Shown: piece after piece, positions 20,701 to 30,553 of the stretch
Layout: each line of letters starts with the position of its first letter
Position numbering within the stretch: position 1 is the stretch's first letter
NCBI GenBank assembly: GCA_029817715.1
Contig: JARUPY010000164.1
Coordinates: 314,001-378,000 of the forward strand
Length of the DNA: 64,000 nt
Direction: 5' to 3'
Origin: Melastoma dodecandrum
Taxonomy: Eukaryota; Streptophyta; Magnoliopsida; Myrtales; Melastomataceae
The notes under the pieces: generated by a model
What the model was told of the DNA's origin: nothing
The model's input: the letters and a program-made list of their open reading frames with translations, nothing else
Database searches by the model: none
Made by a program: the position numbers and the translations under genes

Positions 20701-21030
20701 TGATGCGTTATTGGGACCAACTCTAAATACTTCTATTCAAAGCAGATGGAGAGGGGATTACCTTTATTGCAATTGTCTGACTGATTGATAAGGGAACCCA
20801 GAAGGACGCCGATATCCCTCTAATTAATGTGATGAGAGTTGGCCAAGGCGAGATCGAATCAAGAGGAGTGATCGAGATGGGGACTACCTTGATGATATTG
20901 AAGAGGTCGAGTTGAGTCTTCAACTAGAGAAGACCAGAGATCATCTCGAGAACTGTCTCGAGATCATGAGAGCGAGGTCCATCTCGCGAATTGGAGGACG
21001 ATGTCTGTCTCGAGGGTAGCTTCCACTTGC
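20701..21030 (+). repeat. 5' LTR of element D, left part
   Basis: TGATGCGTTATTGGGACC matches the 3' LTR start at 30155, as does CAAAGCAGATGG...GGGATTACCTTTATT. It is interrupted at 21030 by B2 and resumes at 26259. Between 20930 and 21010 there are several GAGATCATCTCGAGA-like words forming small palindromes. Confidence 0.8.
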
Positions 21031-21784
21031 TGATACGGGGACGGCAATATCACTCCAATACCGAATCGAAGGGAACGTCACTGTGGGTGCGGAATGGACT
21101 GACGTGGGAATGGCAGAAGGATAGAAGATGAGACGGGTTGGCTGAATAGATGGGTATGGAAGGATAGTTTGAGATCAACCTCCACGGACACAGAGACACC
21201 ACCGTGAAAGAAGAGAACTCGCTTGTCACATGGATACAGACAAACGAGGGCGAAAAACAACACAGAGGAATAAGCACACCACCACCGGTTGATACACTCT
21301 ACTCAATTTGCATTTGGAATCCACCAAATGAAGAATGAGGTTGAAAGAGAATCCACTCCTTCAGAGAGAAAGAAAAAAGTCTAATATGGGTTTAAAAGTC
21401 TGAATAATCTGCTTTCCAACTCTTACAATGCAAGGGCTTATATCGTCTGCCCTGGAAAGACAATAAAGGAAACGAAATAAAAGATAAGGGAAATAAAATA
21501 AAGAATGGGATTAGGAAATGAGGAAAAGAAATATATTATTTCCTCCGGACAAGATCTGAAAAGATCATGGAGCAGATGCGACTTTTGTTGTGCAAGTTGT
21601 CAAACCTGAGCCGTCAGATCGTAACCGTCCTTTAGGCTGCTCGTCGCATGATTGCCCTTCATCGCCTGACAGTCATGTCGCTTAGTGCTCCGTTCCCCTC
21701 GCTTACTCGATGACCAGCAGATTGAGGCCTCCATCAAGCGACTTTGGTTAAGATGAGGGCGAAGCGACGACCGTCCTTGTATCA
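21031..21784 (-). repeat. 3' LTR of B2
   Basis: TGATACGGGGACGG...CCTTGTATCA. It is homologous to 25435-26253 but shorter, lacking the segment around 25590-25650. It contains three degenerate GGTGGTG...GTATCC motifs (in reverse) at 21180-21300. The polypurine tract follows on the minus strand at 21785-21796. Confidence 0.9.
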
Positions 21785-22960
21785 TCCTCCCCATGTTGAA
21801 GAGAGTTTGCCTTCAAACTTGTTGGATCATCGTCTTTGAACGGAATGAGGTCTTTCACATTGAAAGTGTCAGTGACTCCATACTCTCTAGAAAGATCAAC
21901 CTTATAGGCGTTGTCGTTGATGCGCTCGATGATCTCGAAAGGTCCACCATCACGAGGCATCAGCTTGTTCTTCCTCTTTGCGGGAAATCGTTCCTTCCTC
22001 AGATGAACCCACACTAAGTCTCCTGGCTGAAAAACCTTCGCTCTCCTCCCGCGATTTGCTCTCTCCTAATATCAAAGATTAGCCTTCTCGATCTAAGCAC
22101 GAATCTTCTCATGGAGCAATCTCATCTCCTTAGCGCGCTCTTCGGCATCTCGGTTGACGGTCTTCACACTTGATAATGGCATCAGATCGACCGGAATTAT
22201 AGGGTTGAGGCCATAGACTACCTCAAAGGGTGAGAACTTGGTTGTTGAACTCGGACCTCTGTTGTAGGCGAACTCAGCATGAGCAAGGTTCTTCACATCC
22301 GAATCCATCTGGTTCTTCGAAACCAAAGTTCGAAGAATTGCAGCCATGGTTCGATTCACAACCTTTGCCTATCCGTCGGTCTGTGGGTGGTACGTCGTGC
22401 TAAAGACGAGCTTAGTTCCCAACTTGTGCCACAACGTCTTCCAAAAGTAGCTTAGGAACTTGACGTCGTGATCTGATATGATCGACTTGGATATTCCATG
22501 CAACCTCAACACTTGTCAACAGTATAAGTCCGCTACGTTGGTTGCATCGTCTGTCTTCTGGCATGGAATGAAGTGTGTCATCTTCAAGAATCTATCGACC
22601 ACAACCATGATCGAATCCTTCCTCCGCTGCGTCCTGTGTAATACCAACACAAAATCCATACGTACATGAACCCATGGTCGCTCAGGAACTGGATGTGGAG
22701 TATACAATCCTTAGGGTTGTACTCGGCTCTTCGCCTGGTGGCAGATATCACATCTTGAAATAAGGCTCCTCACTTGCTTCTCCATTTGAGGCCAATAGAA
22801 ATTCTCCTGAAGCATTGACAATGTCTTGTCGACATCAAAATGTCCGGCAATTCCTCATCCATGGACTTCTCGAATGAGTAGCTCTCGCGTAAAACTCCTG
22901 GGAAAGCACAATTTAGAGTAGCAAAAGAGAAATCTATTCACCTGATGGAATCGGTCAATC
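21785..22960 (-). pseudogene. Integrase of B2 (stops, catalytic Glu changed)
   Basis: Reading right to left: zinc module near 22736-22960, then [20 protein letters not shown] with the first Asp in VVVDRF, the second Asp in [13 protein letters not shown] near 22465, and the third position reading AKVVNRTM where the family has TEVVNR. The catalytic Glu is thus a Lys, with a stop directly before it. The C-terminal segment [20 protein letters not shown] (21748-22014) is intact. Inactive. Confidence 0.85.
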
Positions 22961-23575
22961 ACCTAGGTGGTGCATTGTGCGAAGACTACTCCAAAATCTT
23001 TGTCGCCCTTATATAGATCATTCAGGTACTCGAAACCAATGACCTTGGTCTCCATTGCACTGGCCACTCCTTGATCACGTTGATCTTGCTTTCATCATCC
23101 TTGATTCCTTCGCTTGGCACTACAAAACCAAAGAATACTACACAAGGTTGGAAGAACTCACACTTCTTGAGATTCCCATATAGCTTCTCGTCGCGAAGTG
23201 TGGGACACACTATGCGAAGGTGCTCAACATGCTCATCGAGACTGCAGCTGTAGATGAGGATGTCGTCGAAGTAGACAACCATGAACTTCCCCATGAATGG
23301 TCGCAAGACATAGGTCATTAGTTGTATGAACGTGCTGGGCGCGTTCAACAATCCAAAGGGCACCAACCATTCGTACAACCCGTACTTGGTTTTGAAGGCC
23401 GTCTTCCACTCGTCACCTTCATTCTTTCTGATCTGGTGGTAGCCACTTCGCAAGTCTACTTTTGAAAACACCTCCTCTCTATGCAACTCATCTAACATGT
23501 CATCTAGTCACCTTTACTTCTCCATGTGCCATCCTTCTTCGGTACCAATATAGCTGGAACTGAACAAGGGCTCAA
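22961..23575 (-). pseudogene. Reverse transcriptase of B2, fused to integrase by RNase H deletion
   Basis: The 158-codon frame 23022-23498 includes [40 protein letters not shown] and the catalytic [10 protein letters not shown], so the YFDD loop is intact. At about 23055 the sequence jumps from the end of reverse transcriptase (VIKEWPVQW) straight to sequence that in B3 lies after RNase H; about 560 bp are lost. A smaller deletion near 23505 removes the segment before LDDMLDELH. Confidence 0.85.
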
Positions 23576-24310
23576 GCTATCTCATACCAAGCCTTTCTCC
23601 AGTAACTTATCGATCTGCCTTTGAAGTCCTTTCACTTTTTCGGGGTTGCATCGATAAGCTGGTCGGTTGGGTAAGGAGGCTCCTGGAACCAAATCAATCT
23701 GGTGTTGTATACTTTGCAATGGTGGTAGCTTAATTGGTAACTCCTTTGGGAACACATTCTTACCCTCCTTGATTAAAGCTTTCGCCCGTGGATGTTCCAA
23801 CGATTGATCCTGGGTTGCTTCGACCAGAACCAAAAAGAAAACATCCTCGCTTTCTCGCATCGCCCGAATCAACTCCATTGGCTTGCTCACCTTAGCGGGC
23901 AACTGGTTGATAGGAGTTTCGCTTGGCTAGGCGGTTAAAGGAATCAGGATAATTTTTTTCTCGTCGACGCTGTTGGAGTAGGTATTATTGTACCCATCAT
24001 GTTGTGCGCGTCGATTGAATTGCCATGGTCTTCCTAGGAGCAAATGGCATGCATCCATCTGAATAACATCGCAAACGACTTCGTCATTGTAGCATTTCCC
24101 AATCGAGAAAGGGACTCGCGCTTGTTGCGTCAAACGAACATCACTGTCCTTGCTGAGCCATTATAGGTGATAAGGATGAGGATATGGTGCTACGTACATT
24201 CTATCACCATTCTAGAGTGCAACTTCCGCTATCTATAATCACCAAACAAACTTTATCTTTAACAGCACACCTGGTATTGAAGATGCACTCAAATTGGTTT
24301 TCCTCGCGAA
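23576..24310 (-). pseudogene. Protease and RT N-terminus of B2
   Basis: The frame 23582-23902 covers the region between protease and reverse transcriptase (ELPIKLPPLQSIQHQIDLVP, RPAYRCNPEKVKGLQRQIDK), the usual start of chromovirus reverse transcriptase. The frame 23927-24133 covers the end of protease (CDVIQMDACHLLLGRPWQF). The catalytic DSG can be read near 24222 on the minus strand as IIDSGSC. Frames change at least twice. Confidence 0.8.
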
Positions 24311-25368
24311 CTATGTTGCGTTCAAGGCCTTACGGACGACTAGCAACTCTCCCTCGTCCGGATACTCCTCAGTTTCCTCTTGATCCCAAATAGGATCGAC
24401 GTTCTCATCAAACTCTTCTCCTTCATCGGACAACTCTTTGATGACAACATTTTGCCTTGACAGACACTCCGACCCCATATGTCCTGTACCTTGGCATTTG
24501 AAACAACGTCGAACAGAATCTCGCTCGTTCGTCTTCACTTCAGGCCTAGTAGTCGATGATGGGGTTCTTTTTGGCGTAGTCGACGATGGCTTCGCCTGGA
24601 AACTACTTCCCTTGTTGAAAGGCGGAGCCTTCACAAATGGGCATGCACTAGACTTCCTCGCTTGCTGCTGCTCAACCTTGTGGGCAAGCACTTGAACATC
24701 GTCAAAAGTCCAATACTGCTGAAGCTCTACAGCATCCGCAATCTGTGGCTTAAGCCCTAGATTGCGGATAGTTTTCTCGGGGGCCTCCTGGACATCGCAC
24801 TGCTGCAAGAGTCTTTCAAACTCCCTCGTGTACTCCGACACCGTTGAGACTTGTGTAACCGACTGCAACTTGAGATAGAGATCACGCCGATAGTGCTCAG
24901 GCGAAAATCTCTTAGTCATAGCCCATTTCATTTTTGACCACGTCTGGATCTTATCACGTCCTTCTCTGCGGCATTGATGATTGTTGTTCTCCCACCATAG
25001 GCTGGCGTACCGTAACGTTGCCATCTTATATTTTCGATCCTCGGGCACCTCCTCGTAATCGAAGAAGCATTTGACCGTATGCATCCAATCGATGAATTCA
25101 TCAGGGTCAAGGTTTCCCTCAAACTCTGGAATCCGGACACTTATCGTTTGGGCTCTCCTTTCGGGTCGCCGGTTTTCTGGTGACGATCCTAGTTGACAAA
25201 CATCACGCCATGTATTCTCTTCTTCGTCGCTGTCTAATCGACTGCGAGAAGGCAATTCATTATGGGTTCGCAACAATTGAAGTTGTTGCTGAAGAACAGC
25301 GATTTGCTGCTCAAGCCGAGCAACATGTACATCGTCAAGAGTCATATCGAGTTTGAATCTACCGGCCA
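24311..25368 (-). CDS. gag polyprotein of B2 (intact frame)
   Basis: This 352-codon frame starts at ATG 25366-25368 (MAGRFKLDMTLDDVHVARLE), chosen because all sister copies begin gag at the same place 50-70 bp after the primer site. Order: a glutamine-rich coiled coil (ARLEQQIAVLQQQLQLLR), the gag domain (EFEGNLDPDEFIDWMHTVKC, KYKMATLRYASLWWENNNHQ, STVSEYTREFERLLQQCDVQ), a basic Ser/Thr/Pro linker, the zinc knuckle CFKCQGTGHMGSEC (CX2CX4HX4C), and an acidic tail ending in GELLVVRKALNAT. Gag forms the particle shell and binds RNA. A small deletion (KMATLRYASLWW) has removed a few residues. The frame stays open upstream into the LTR to 25762. Confidence 0.8.
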
Positions 25369-25417
25369 TTGACAACCGTGGATTGTACTGCAACCTGGTG
25401 CGTACGGTAACAACCTT

Positions 25418-25432
25418 GCGCTCTGATAACCA
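25418..25432 (-). promoter_or_regulatory. Primer binding site of B2 (one-base insertion)
   Basis: The minus strand reads TGGTTATCAGAGCGC, the initiator-Met site with an extra T. The 50 bp between it and the gag ATG contain a short duplication (ACAACCGTG/ACAACCTTG). Confidence 0.7.
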
Positions 25433-25434
25433 GA

Positions 25435-26253
25435 TGATATGGGGACGACAAGGAATAGATGACTCCAATGTCGAATCGAAGGGAACGTCACTGCGGGTGC
25501 GGAATGGAGTGACGTGGGAATGGACGAAAGGATAGAAGATGAGGCGGGTTGGCTGAATAGATGGGTATGAAGGATAGATTGAGATCAACCTCCACGGATA
25601 CAGATATACCACCGTGAAAGAAGGCTCGGATAGAACTCGCTTGTCACACGGATACAGACACACCACCGTGAACAAGAACGAGGGCGAGGAACAACATGGA
25701 TGATATCGGCACACCACCACCGGTTGATACACTCTACTCAATCTGTACTTGGATTCTACCAAATGAAGAATGAGATTGAAAGAGAATCCACTCCTTCGGA
25801 TAGAAAGACCAAAGTCTAATACGGGTTTAAAAGTCTGAATAATCTACTTTCTCAACTCTTACAATGCAAGGGCTTATATAGGCTGCCCATGGAAAGACAA
25901 TAAATGAAACGAAACAAAAGATAAGGAAATTAAAATAAAAGGATAGGATGAGAAAATTAGGAAATGAAATATATTATTTCCTCCGGACAAGATCTGAAAA
26001 GATAATGGAGCAGGGTAATGAAGTAGGCGCGACTCCTGGTGTGCAAGTTGTCAGACCAGAGCCGTCAGATCGTAACCGTCCTTTAGGCTGCTCGTCGCAT
26101 GGTTGCCCTTCGTCACTTGAGAGTCGTGTCGCTCAGTGCTCCTTTCGCCTCGCTTACTCGATGACCAGCAGATTGAGGCCTCCAGCAAGCGACGTTGGTT
26201 CAGATGCGGGCGAAGCGACGGAAGCGGGTGAAGCAATGACCGTGTTTGTACCC
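25435..26253 (-). repeat. 5' LTR of B2
   Basis: It runs TGATATGGGGACGACAAGGA...TTTGTACCC; the terminal GTATCA is mutated to GTACCC. It is followed by CTTGC, the target duplication. It is the closest match in the window to the solo LTR at 2382-3197. Confidence 0.88.
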
Positions 26254-26774
26254 CTTGCTCAAGGAAAGCTCGAGACGGGAAACCCCAGAAGGCGAGCTCG
26301 AGAAGGGGAGCTCGAGAAAACTTCAAGTCGGGCCAGCCGACGTCAGGCCCAATTACCTTAGTTTTACATTTTTGGACTTGTTTCTAATTAGCTTTGGTTT
26401 TTACTACTTTGGGCCAAATGGGGAGTTAGGGTTAGCCATTTTTGGTCTTCTATAAATGGGACTCTTGTGTTTAGGTTTAGACAGAGCCTTTTGAAATATT
26501 ATCCCAAATTTGGCAGCCGTCAAGTTCTTGCATATACGTTGTGCAACTTCTCGTACCGTTTGGTGGATTCCAAGCATGGCGAGATTTTATCCGAGCATTC
26601 CCATAAAACGGTGGTGATTTCTGTATCCGGTTGTGAGGCGTTCAACTCTCGTTTAATCCTGGTGGTGCTTCGGCTATATCCAGCGGCGGTTCGAGTTTTG
26701 TCATTTTCGGTTTGTTCGTTCGTGCGTTCCGTTTAGTCGTTGTCTTTTCCATTTCCGTGGTTGGTGGCGCATCA
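26254..26774 (+). repeat. 5' LTR of element D, right part
   Basis: It continues the D LTR after B2. It contains GAGCTCGAGAAGGGGAGCTC near 26294, a TATA box at 26451-26458, and the motif pairs CGGTGGTGATTTCTGTATCC (about 26610) and CTGGTGGTGCTTCGGCTATA (about 26658). It ends GCATCA at 26774. The copy at 1-420 matches from about 26384 onward. Confidence 0.85.
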
Positions 26775-26776
26775 TT

Positions 26777-26790
26777 TGGTATCCGAGCAC
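26777..26790 (+). promoter_or_regulatory. Primer binding site of element D
   Basis: TGGTATCCGAGCAC follows the LTR end after two T residues. It is the initiator-tRNA-Met site TGGTATCAGAGC with one change. Confidence 0.75.
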
Positions 26791-27045
26791 ACGGTGTTTG
26801 AGCATGCTGGGTCATTTGAAAGAGTGTGGTTGTTGTGTTGAGCACAGGTTGTGGAGAGCGCTAGTTGTTGGGTAGCGCTGTGTTTTGAAGGGTGCACGTT
26901 GTTGAGAACATTCGGTTGTTGAGAGTGCACGGTTGTATTGAGCGTTGGGTTGTTGGAGAGCGCAAGTTGTCGTAGACGCAAAGTTGTTGTTGAGAGTACG
27001 GTAGAATTAATGGCGAATTGAACAGTGTATTGAGGATGTTAGATG
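26791..27045 (+). repeat. GTTGTTGAGAG-type degenerate repeat in the element D leader
   Basis: About a dozen imperfect units built on GTTGTTGAGAGYGC (for example 26837, 26863, 26898, 26919, 26949, 26983). There are no stable reading frames on the plus strand. It is an untranslated leader with tandem-repeat character. Confidence 0.6.
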
Positions 27046-27756
27046 TCAACTTCGGGATTTGACAATCGATGGACGACGAAAGTCCCTATCAGTTGAATCT
27101 CCAGTCAATTCTACAGTCAAGCTTGTCCAGAACCCTCTATTCGACTGTTCAGTTGAAGAAGATGCAGACCTTTTTCGAGAGAACACTTGTTCTATGCACA
27201 ATCGCATAGATGGAATGTTCTTCAATCCCCTTTTTAACTTTTTACAGTGATGACAAAGAGAGCCCCTCGAGTGGAGAGGTTCAACAAGAGTCGATAGACA
27301 CCCCAATAGATCTTTGCCAAGAAGAGACAGCTCAGAAGATGACCATTCAGAATCAAGAAGTTGAGGCTTGTCTTGATAACGGAGAAAACTTCGAAGAGGA
27401 TTCAAGTCCGATTTGGGACTCTCAAGGTATTGAGGAGACGGAGGAAGTGATCCCTGAAGAATTGGTATTCGAAATTCCAGTGGAATGTCATCAGCAAGTT
27501 GAGTTTTCGATGGAAGATCAATACAAATAGATATTCGCTGAACAAGCCAATTTCGAGCCATTGAAGATGGGTGAAACCCCCTTCCACGAGTTAGCTGAGT
27601 TAATTGGAGCATTCGAGATCGATTGTGTCACCTCAGTAGAAGGAAATAGAGTCCCCTTACATCAGCTTCAGACACCCATTACTTGTTTCAACGCGAAGCT
27701 GAAGAGAGACCTTAGTACAACTCTGAAGTCATTTTCAGTCGAGAAGCGAACAGAGA
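27046..27756 (+). pseudogene. Leader ORF remnant of element D
   Basis: The frames 27059-27250, 27210-27530 and 27561-27756 read like one broken protein. SSPIWDSQGIEETEEVIPEE near 27403-27460 resembles the acidic gag tail of the B family (DPIWDQEETEEYPDEGEL), so this may be displaced or duplicated gag-tail sequence upstream of gag. The rest (MGETPFHELAELIGAFEIDC) is not recognised. The E solo LTR interrupts it at 27757. Confidence 0.45.
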
Positions 27757-28296
27757 TGATGTGCACTACAACCAGATTGAAGAATTTACAATCAAGGCAG
27801 AAGTTGTGGCCTATAATGTGCTGGAGTGGATTGGACCAAGTAATACTTCATTTGGGCAAGTCTGAAGCATTTTGGTGAAGTAAAGGCCCCTACTTAAGAC
27901 CCAGCCCATGGAAGGACGAATTTGAAGTCTTAGAGTCTTAAATGGAGTCATTTATGAAGTTAGGGGATGGTGGTAGTGGAATTGATCAAGGGTTTAGTGG
28001 GGAGTGCATTTAGTACAGTTTGTCTAGAACTCTCTCTTCAATGTCTTTTAAAGGGTTCTGTGCTGAAGGAGAAAGAAAGATCTTTTGGGAGGTTTAAACT
28101 TGAGTGGTTCTTTCTTTTCTCTGTATCACTTAGCCTATAATCCAAGTGTGGTGAGTTGAGAGTGTTTTTCGCAGCCTTTCGTTCACGGTGGTGCCATCGC
28201 TGTATCCGGGTTCGAGGTTGTTCTAACAAGACCTTGTTCGGGTTCGTTCTTAATTTGTTTAGGTTCAAGTTTACTTTGTTGGGTGTTTCCGCATCA
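27757..28296 (+). mobile_element. Solo LTR of family E
   Basis: It starts TGATGTGCACTACAACC and ends CCGCATCA, and is homologous (in reverse complement) to 30264-30540. The flanks are AGAGA (27752-27756) and AGAGT (28297-28301), a 5-bp target duplication with one change. It is 540 bp long with no internal sequence. It contains one GGTGGTGCCATCGCTGTATCC motif near 28189. Confidence 0.85.
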
Positions 28297-28474
28297 AGAG
28301 TCACTCGAGTTGACCCATGTCCATTCATCTCGAGATGTCTGTTTAACATTGAACCTCAAATCGGGAAGGATTGGTTCCCCTATGCTCGAGAGGAGTTGAA
28401 CTAGAGAAATTTGTTTGATCGAGGCAAATGTCACGATAGTTACAATAGACTGAAGATCTCGGAGGAAGTCAGCG
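28297..28474 (+). other. Element D leader between the E LTR and gag
   Basis: No open frame is supported. The sequence continues the region interrupted by the E LTR. Confidence 0.4.
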
Positions 28475-29560
28475 ATGAGATGTACCAGAGTTGGGGGACA
28501 AAATCGAGCGTGGACTCAATCAAGTGGAGTCTTTCCTCTTGCGTCGCCATTCAACAGTAGACTGGATAGCGAAGGAGAGGACAACCGAATCATAGAAGGA
28601 TTTGAGGGTGAAGAGAATCCTTTTATGGATGGAAATGGGGACGAAGAAAGTCCCAGGAGACCAACTCAGGACGAAGCGAGTTCCTGGAGGCAAACTCGAG
28701 AACGTCAACCCGTACATCCTGTTAGTGTGCAAGTGGACTTTCCCGAGTTCGAAGGAGAATCAGATCCCGAAGAATTTCTCTACTAGTTGCATACCATCGA
28801 CAGAGTATTCGAGTGTGAGGAGATTTTAAAGGATAGACAAGTTAAGATTGCTGCCACTCGATTACACAAGTATGTGAGTTTATGGTGGGAGAATCTGAAC
28901 CAGCAGCGTTGTCGAGAAGGAAAGGAAAAGACGCTTGTGGGATAAAATGAAAAGCGAGATCAGGAAACGATTTCTACCCGGGCGGTATCGACAAGATTTA
29001 TTTCAAAGACTCAACACTCCACATCAACAATTCTTGAGTGTTTCTGAGTATACTCGAGAGTTCGAGCAGTTGATACTACAGTGTGATATCAATGAGCCCT
29101 TGGAAGAGATGATCGCTCGATATATTAGGGGACTACAGCCCCAAATTGCTGAGGAGTCGAGTTACATCATTACTGGAGTTTTGAGGGCGTGTGTAATCTC
29201 GCGCATGATGTCGATGGACAACAGCCGATGCAGATGAACCAGAAGCCGTTATTCGTGAAGACGACTCCTTTCAACGAGGGGAGTGCCTCCGCAAGAACGA
29301 ACCCTTGCCTAAGTCTGTGACCCTTAACTCGAGTGAACGTAAGCAACTAGCTAGGAGAATGCTTGCGAGGACAGCCATGAGGGATATTCCTTTCTGCAAA
29401 GGCAGCTCGTCCTCAAACCAATCTCGAGAACTTCAGTCTCGAGTAATCACAAGGATCAAGGTCATGCGCAAGGAGATGAAATTCTATGGGATGTTGAGGA
29501 AGAATGCTTTGAGGAGCCAAACGAAGGAGAACGGATTGCAAGTCGAGGGATTATAACTGC
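28475..29560 (+). pseudogene. gag of element D (broken)
   Basis: It begins at ATG 28475 with MRCTRVGGQNRAW. The gag domain is readable across three frames: SVQVDFPEFEGESDPEEFLY then a stop, RLHKYVSLWWENLNQQRCRE (about 28860-28920), and RKRFLPGRYRQDLFQRLNTP with SVSEYTREFEQLILQCDINE (28935-29110). The order and spacing match gag of B2 and B3. No zinc knuckle is clear; the region 29300-29560 is rich in Arg/Ser with many changes. Confidence 0.75.
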
Positions 29561-30142
29561 AAACGAGGATTTACATGATGGTGACGAGCGACAATGCCTC
29601 TTGTTCAGTCGTTGCAAAGGAACAGAGCCAGGGATGTCAAATGAAAGTGGACAAAGGGAGTGGCACCAGCATAGCCCCTACTATCAAAGTCGCGTGGCGG
29701 AAATGGTTAATCATGACCCACTCTCGACCATGCGAGCGTCAGTGGTGGAATCTGGAGAAAGGCGTCCATGAGAAGATCTTGCTCTGTCACTCCACCCCAT
29801 TCAACTCGAGCACAATCCCGCGGGTAGATCGAGATGAGGACTTAAAGCCGATCGCTTTGACAGGGAGCGTCGGGAGAAAGGAGCCCCGGCTCAGCCTTAT
29901 CGAGCTTGATAAAGCTCGTGAGAGTTCACTCACCTACTATATAGGAGGGCGTCATTCAGTTCGACAGATCGAGGACATGATGCAACTGAATCACGTCAAT
30001 ACGCAAGTGTTAATGGAGACCCATATTCGAGTCATGCTCCAGTTGATCTAGGATTTGTTGACGAGGTATTCTCGAATAGCAACTGGTGGAGTATTGTTCC
30101 AGGAGAAAGAAGGCCGCAGAAGTTTGAGGCAAACTTTTCTCA
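29561..30142 (+). pseudogene. gag tail, protease stub and 3' end of element D
   Basis: ITANEDLHDGDERQCLLFSR (29545-29610) corresponds to the gag-protease junction of family B (...REENQRESIFH). Where protease should continue, the sequence runs into an unrelated acidic/basic stretch and then FEANFSQQGENDAL, the polyprotein C-terminus just before the polypurine tract. So protease, reverse transcriptase, RNase H and integrase (about 3 kb) are deleted. Confidence 0.6.
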
Positions 30143-30154
30143 ACAAGGGGAGAA
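30143..30154 (+). promoter_or_regulatory. Polypurine tract of element D
   Basis: AACAAGGGGAGAA directly precedes the 3' LTR start TGATGCATTATCGAG. Confidence 0.65.
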
Positions 30155-30263
30155 TGATGCATTATCGAGACTAACTCTCGATACATCTACTCAAAGCAGA
30201 TGGAGGGGGGATTACCTTTATTTCCAACCCAATCCCTCGAATGAATGTAATAAGAGTTGGCTA
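30155..30263 (+). repeat. 3' LTR of element D, truncated
   Basis: It matches 20701-20860 for about 109 bp, then stops at about 30263, where family-E LTR sequence in reverse orientation begins. Confidence 0.75.
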
Positions 30264-30553
30264 ACTGCACTAAATGCACTAAATGCACTCCCCACTAATC
30301 CCTTAATCAATTCCCCCCACTACCACCATCCCACTAACTTCGTAAATGACTGCATTTAAATTCTAATACTTCAAATTCGTCCTTCCATGGGCTGGGTCTT
30401 AAGTAGGGGGTCTTTACTTCTCCAAAATGCTTCAAACTTGCCCAAATGAAGCATTACTTGGTGCAATCCACTCCAGCACATTATAGGCCACAACTTCCTC
30501 CTTGATTATAACTTCTTCGATCCAGTTGTAGTGCATATTATTCCCCCTTTGTT

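Larger units (their letters stand above)
21031..26253 (-). mobile_element. Complete CRM-like element B2 nested in the element D LTR
   Basis: It is bounded by two family-B LTRs (21031-21784, 754 bp; 25435-26253, 819 bp) and flanked by a perfect 5-bp target duplication CTTGC (21026-21030 and 26254-26258). The internal region is only about 3.65 kb because RNase H is missing. The gag frame is intact, but integrase and reverse transcriptase are broken, so the copy depends on other elements for movement. This is the best-defined insertion in the window. Confidence 0.92.
20701..30263 (+). mobile_element. Family-D gypsy element, pol deleted, carrying two nested insertions
   Basis: The 5' LTR is 20701-26774 once B2 is removed (about 846 bp); then come a primer site, a long leader, a broken gag, a protease stub and a polypurine tract, and the 3' LTR begins at 30155 but is cut at about 30263. 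LTR ends TGATGC...GCATCA, primer site and polypurine tract resemble family B, so D is a sister family. Reverse transcriptase, RNase H and integrase are absent; after the protease stub the sequence jumps almost directly to the 3' end. Without the nested B2 and E LTR the copy is about 3.8 kb. Confidence 0.75.

Noticed and set aside
24311..25762. A 483-residue single protein including LTR-derived N-terminus
   Set aside because: Sister copies start gag at the conserved ATG after the primer site; the upstream part reads through LTR and primer site and is not expected to be translated.
26791..27045. Possible CRISPR-like array in the GTTG repeats
   Set aside because: Units are imperfect, without constant spacers, and lie in a plant retrotransposon leader.
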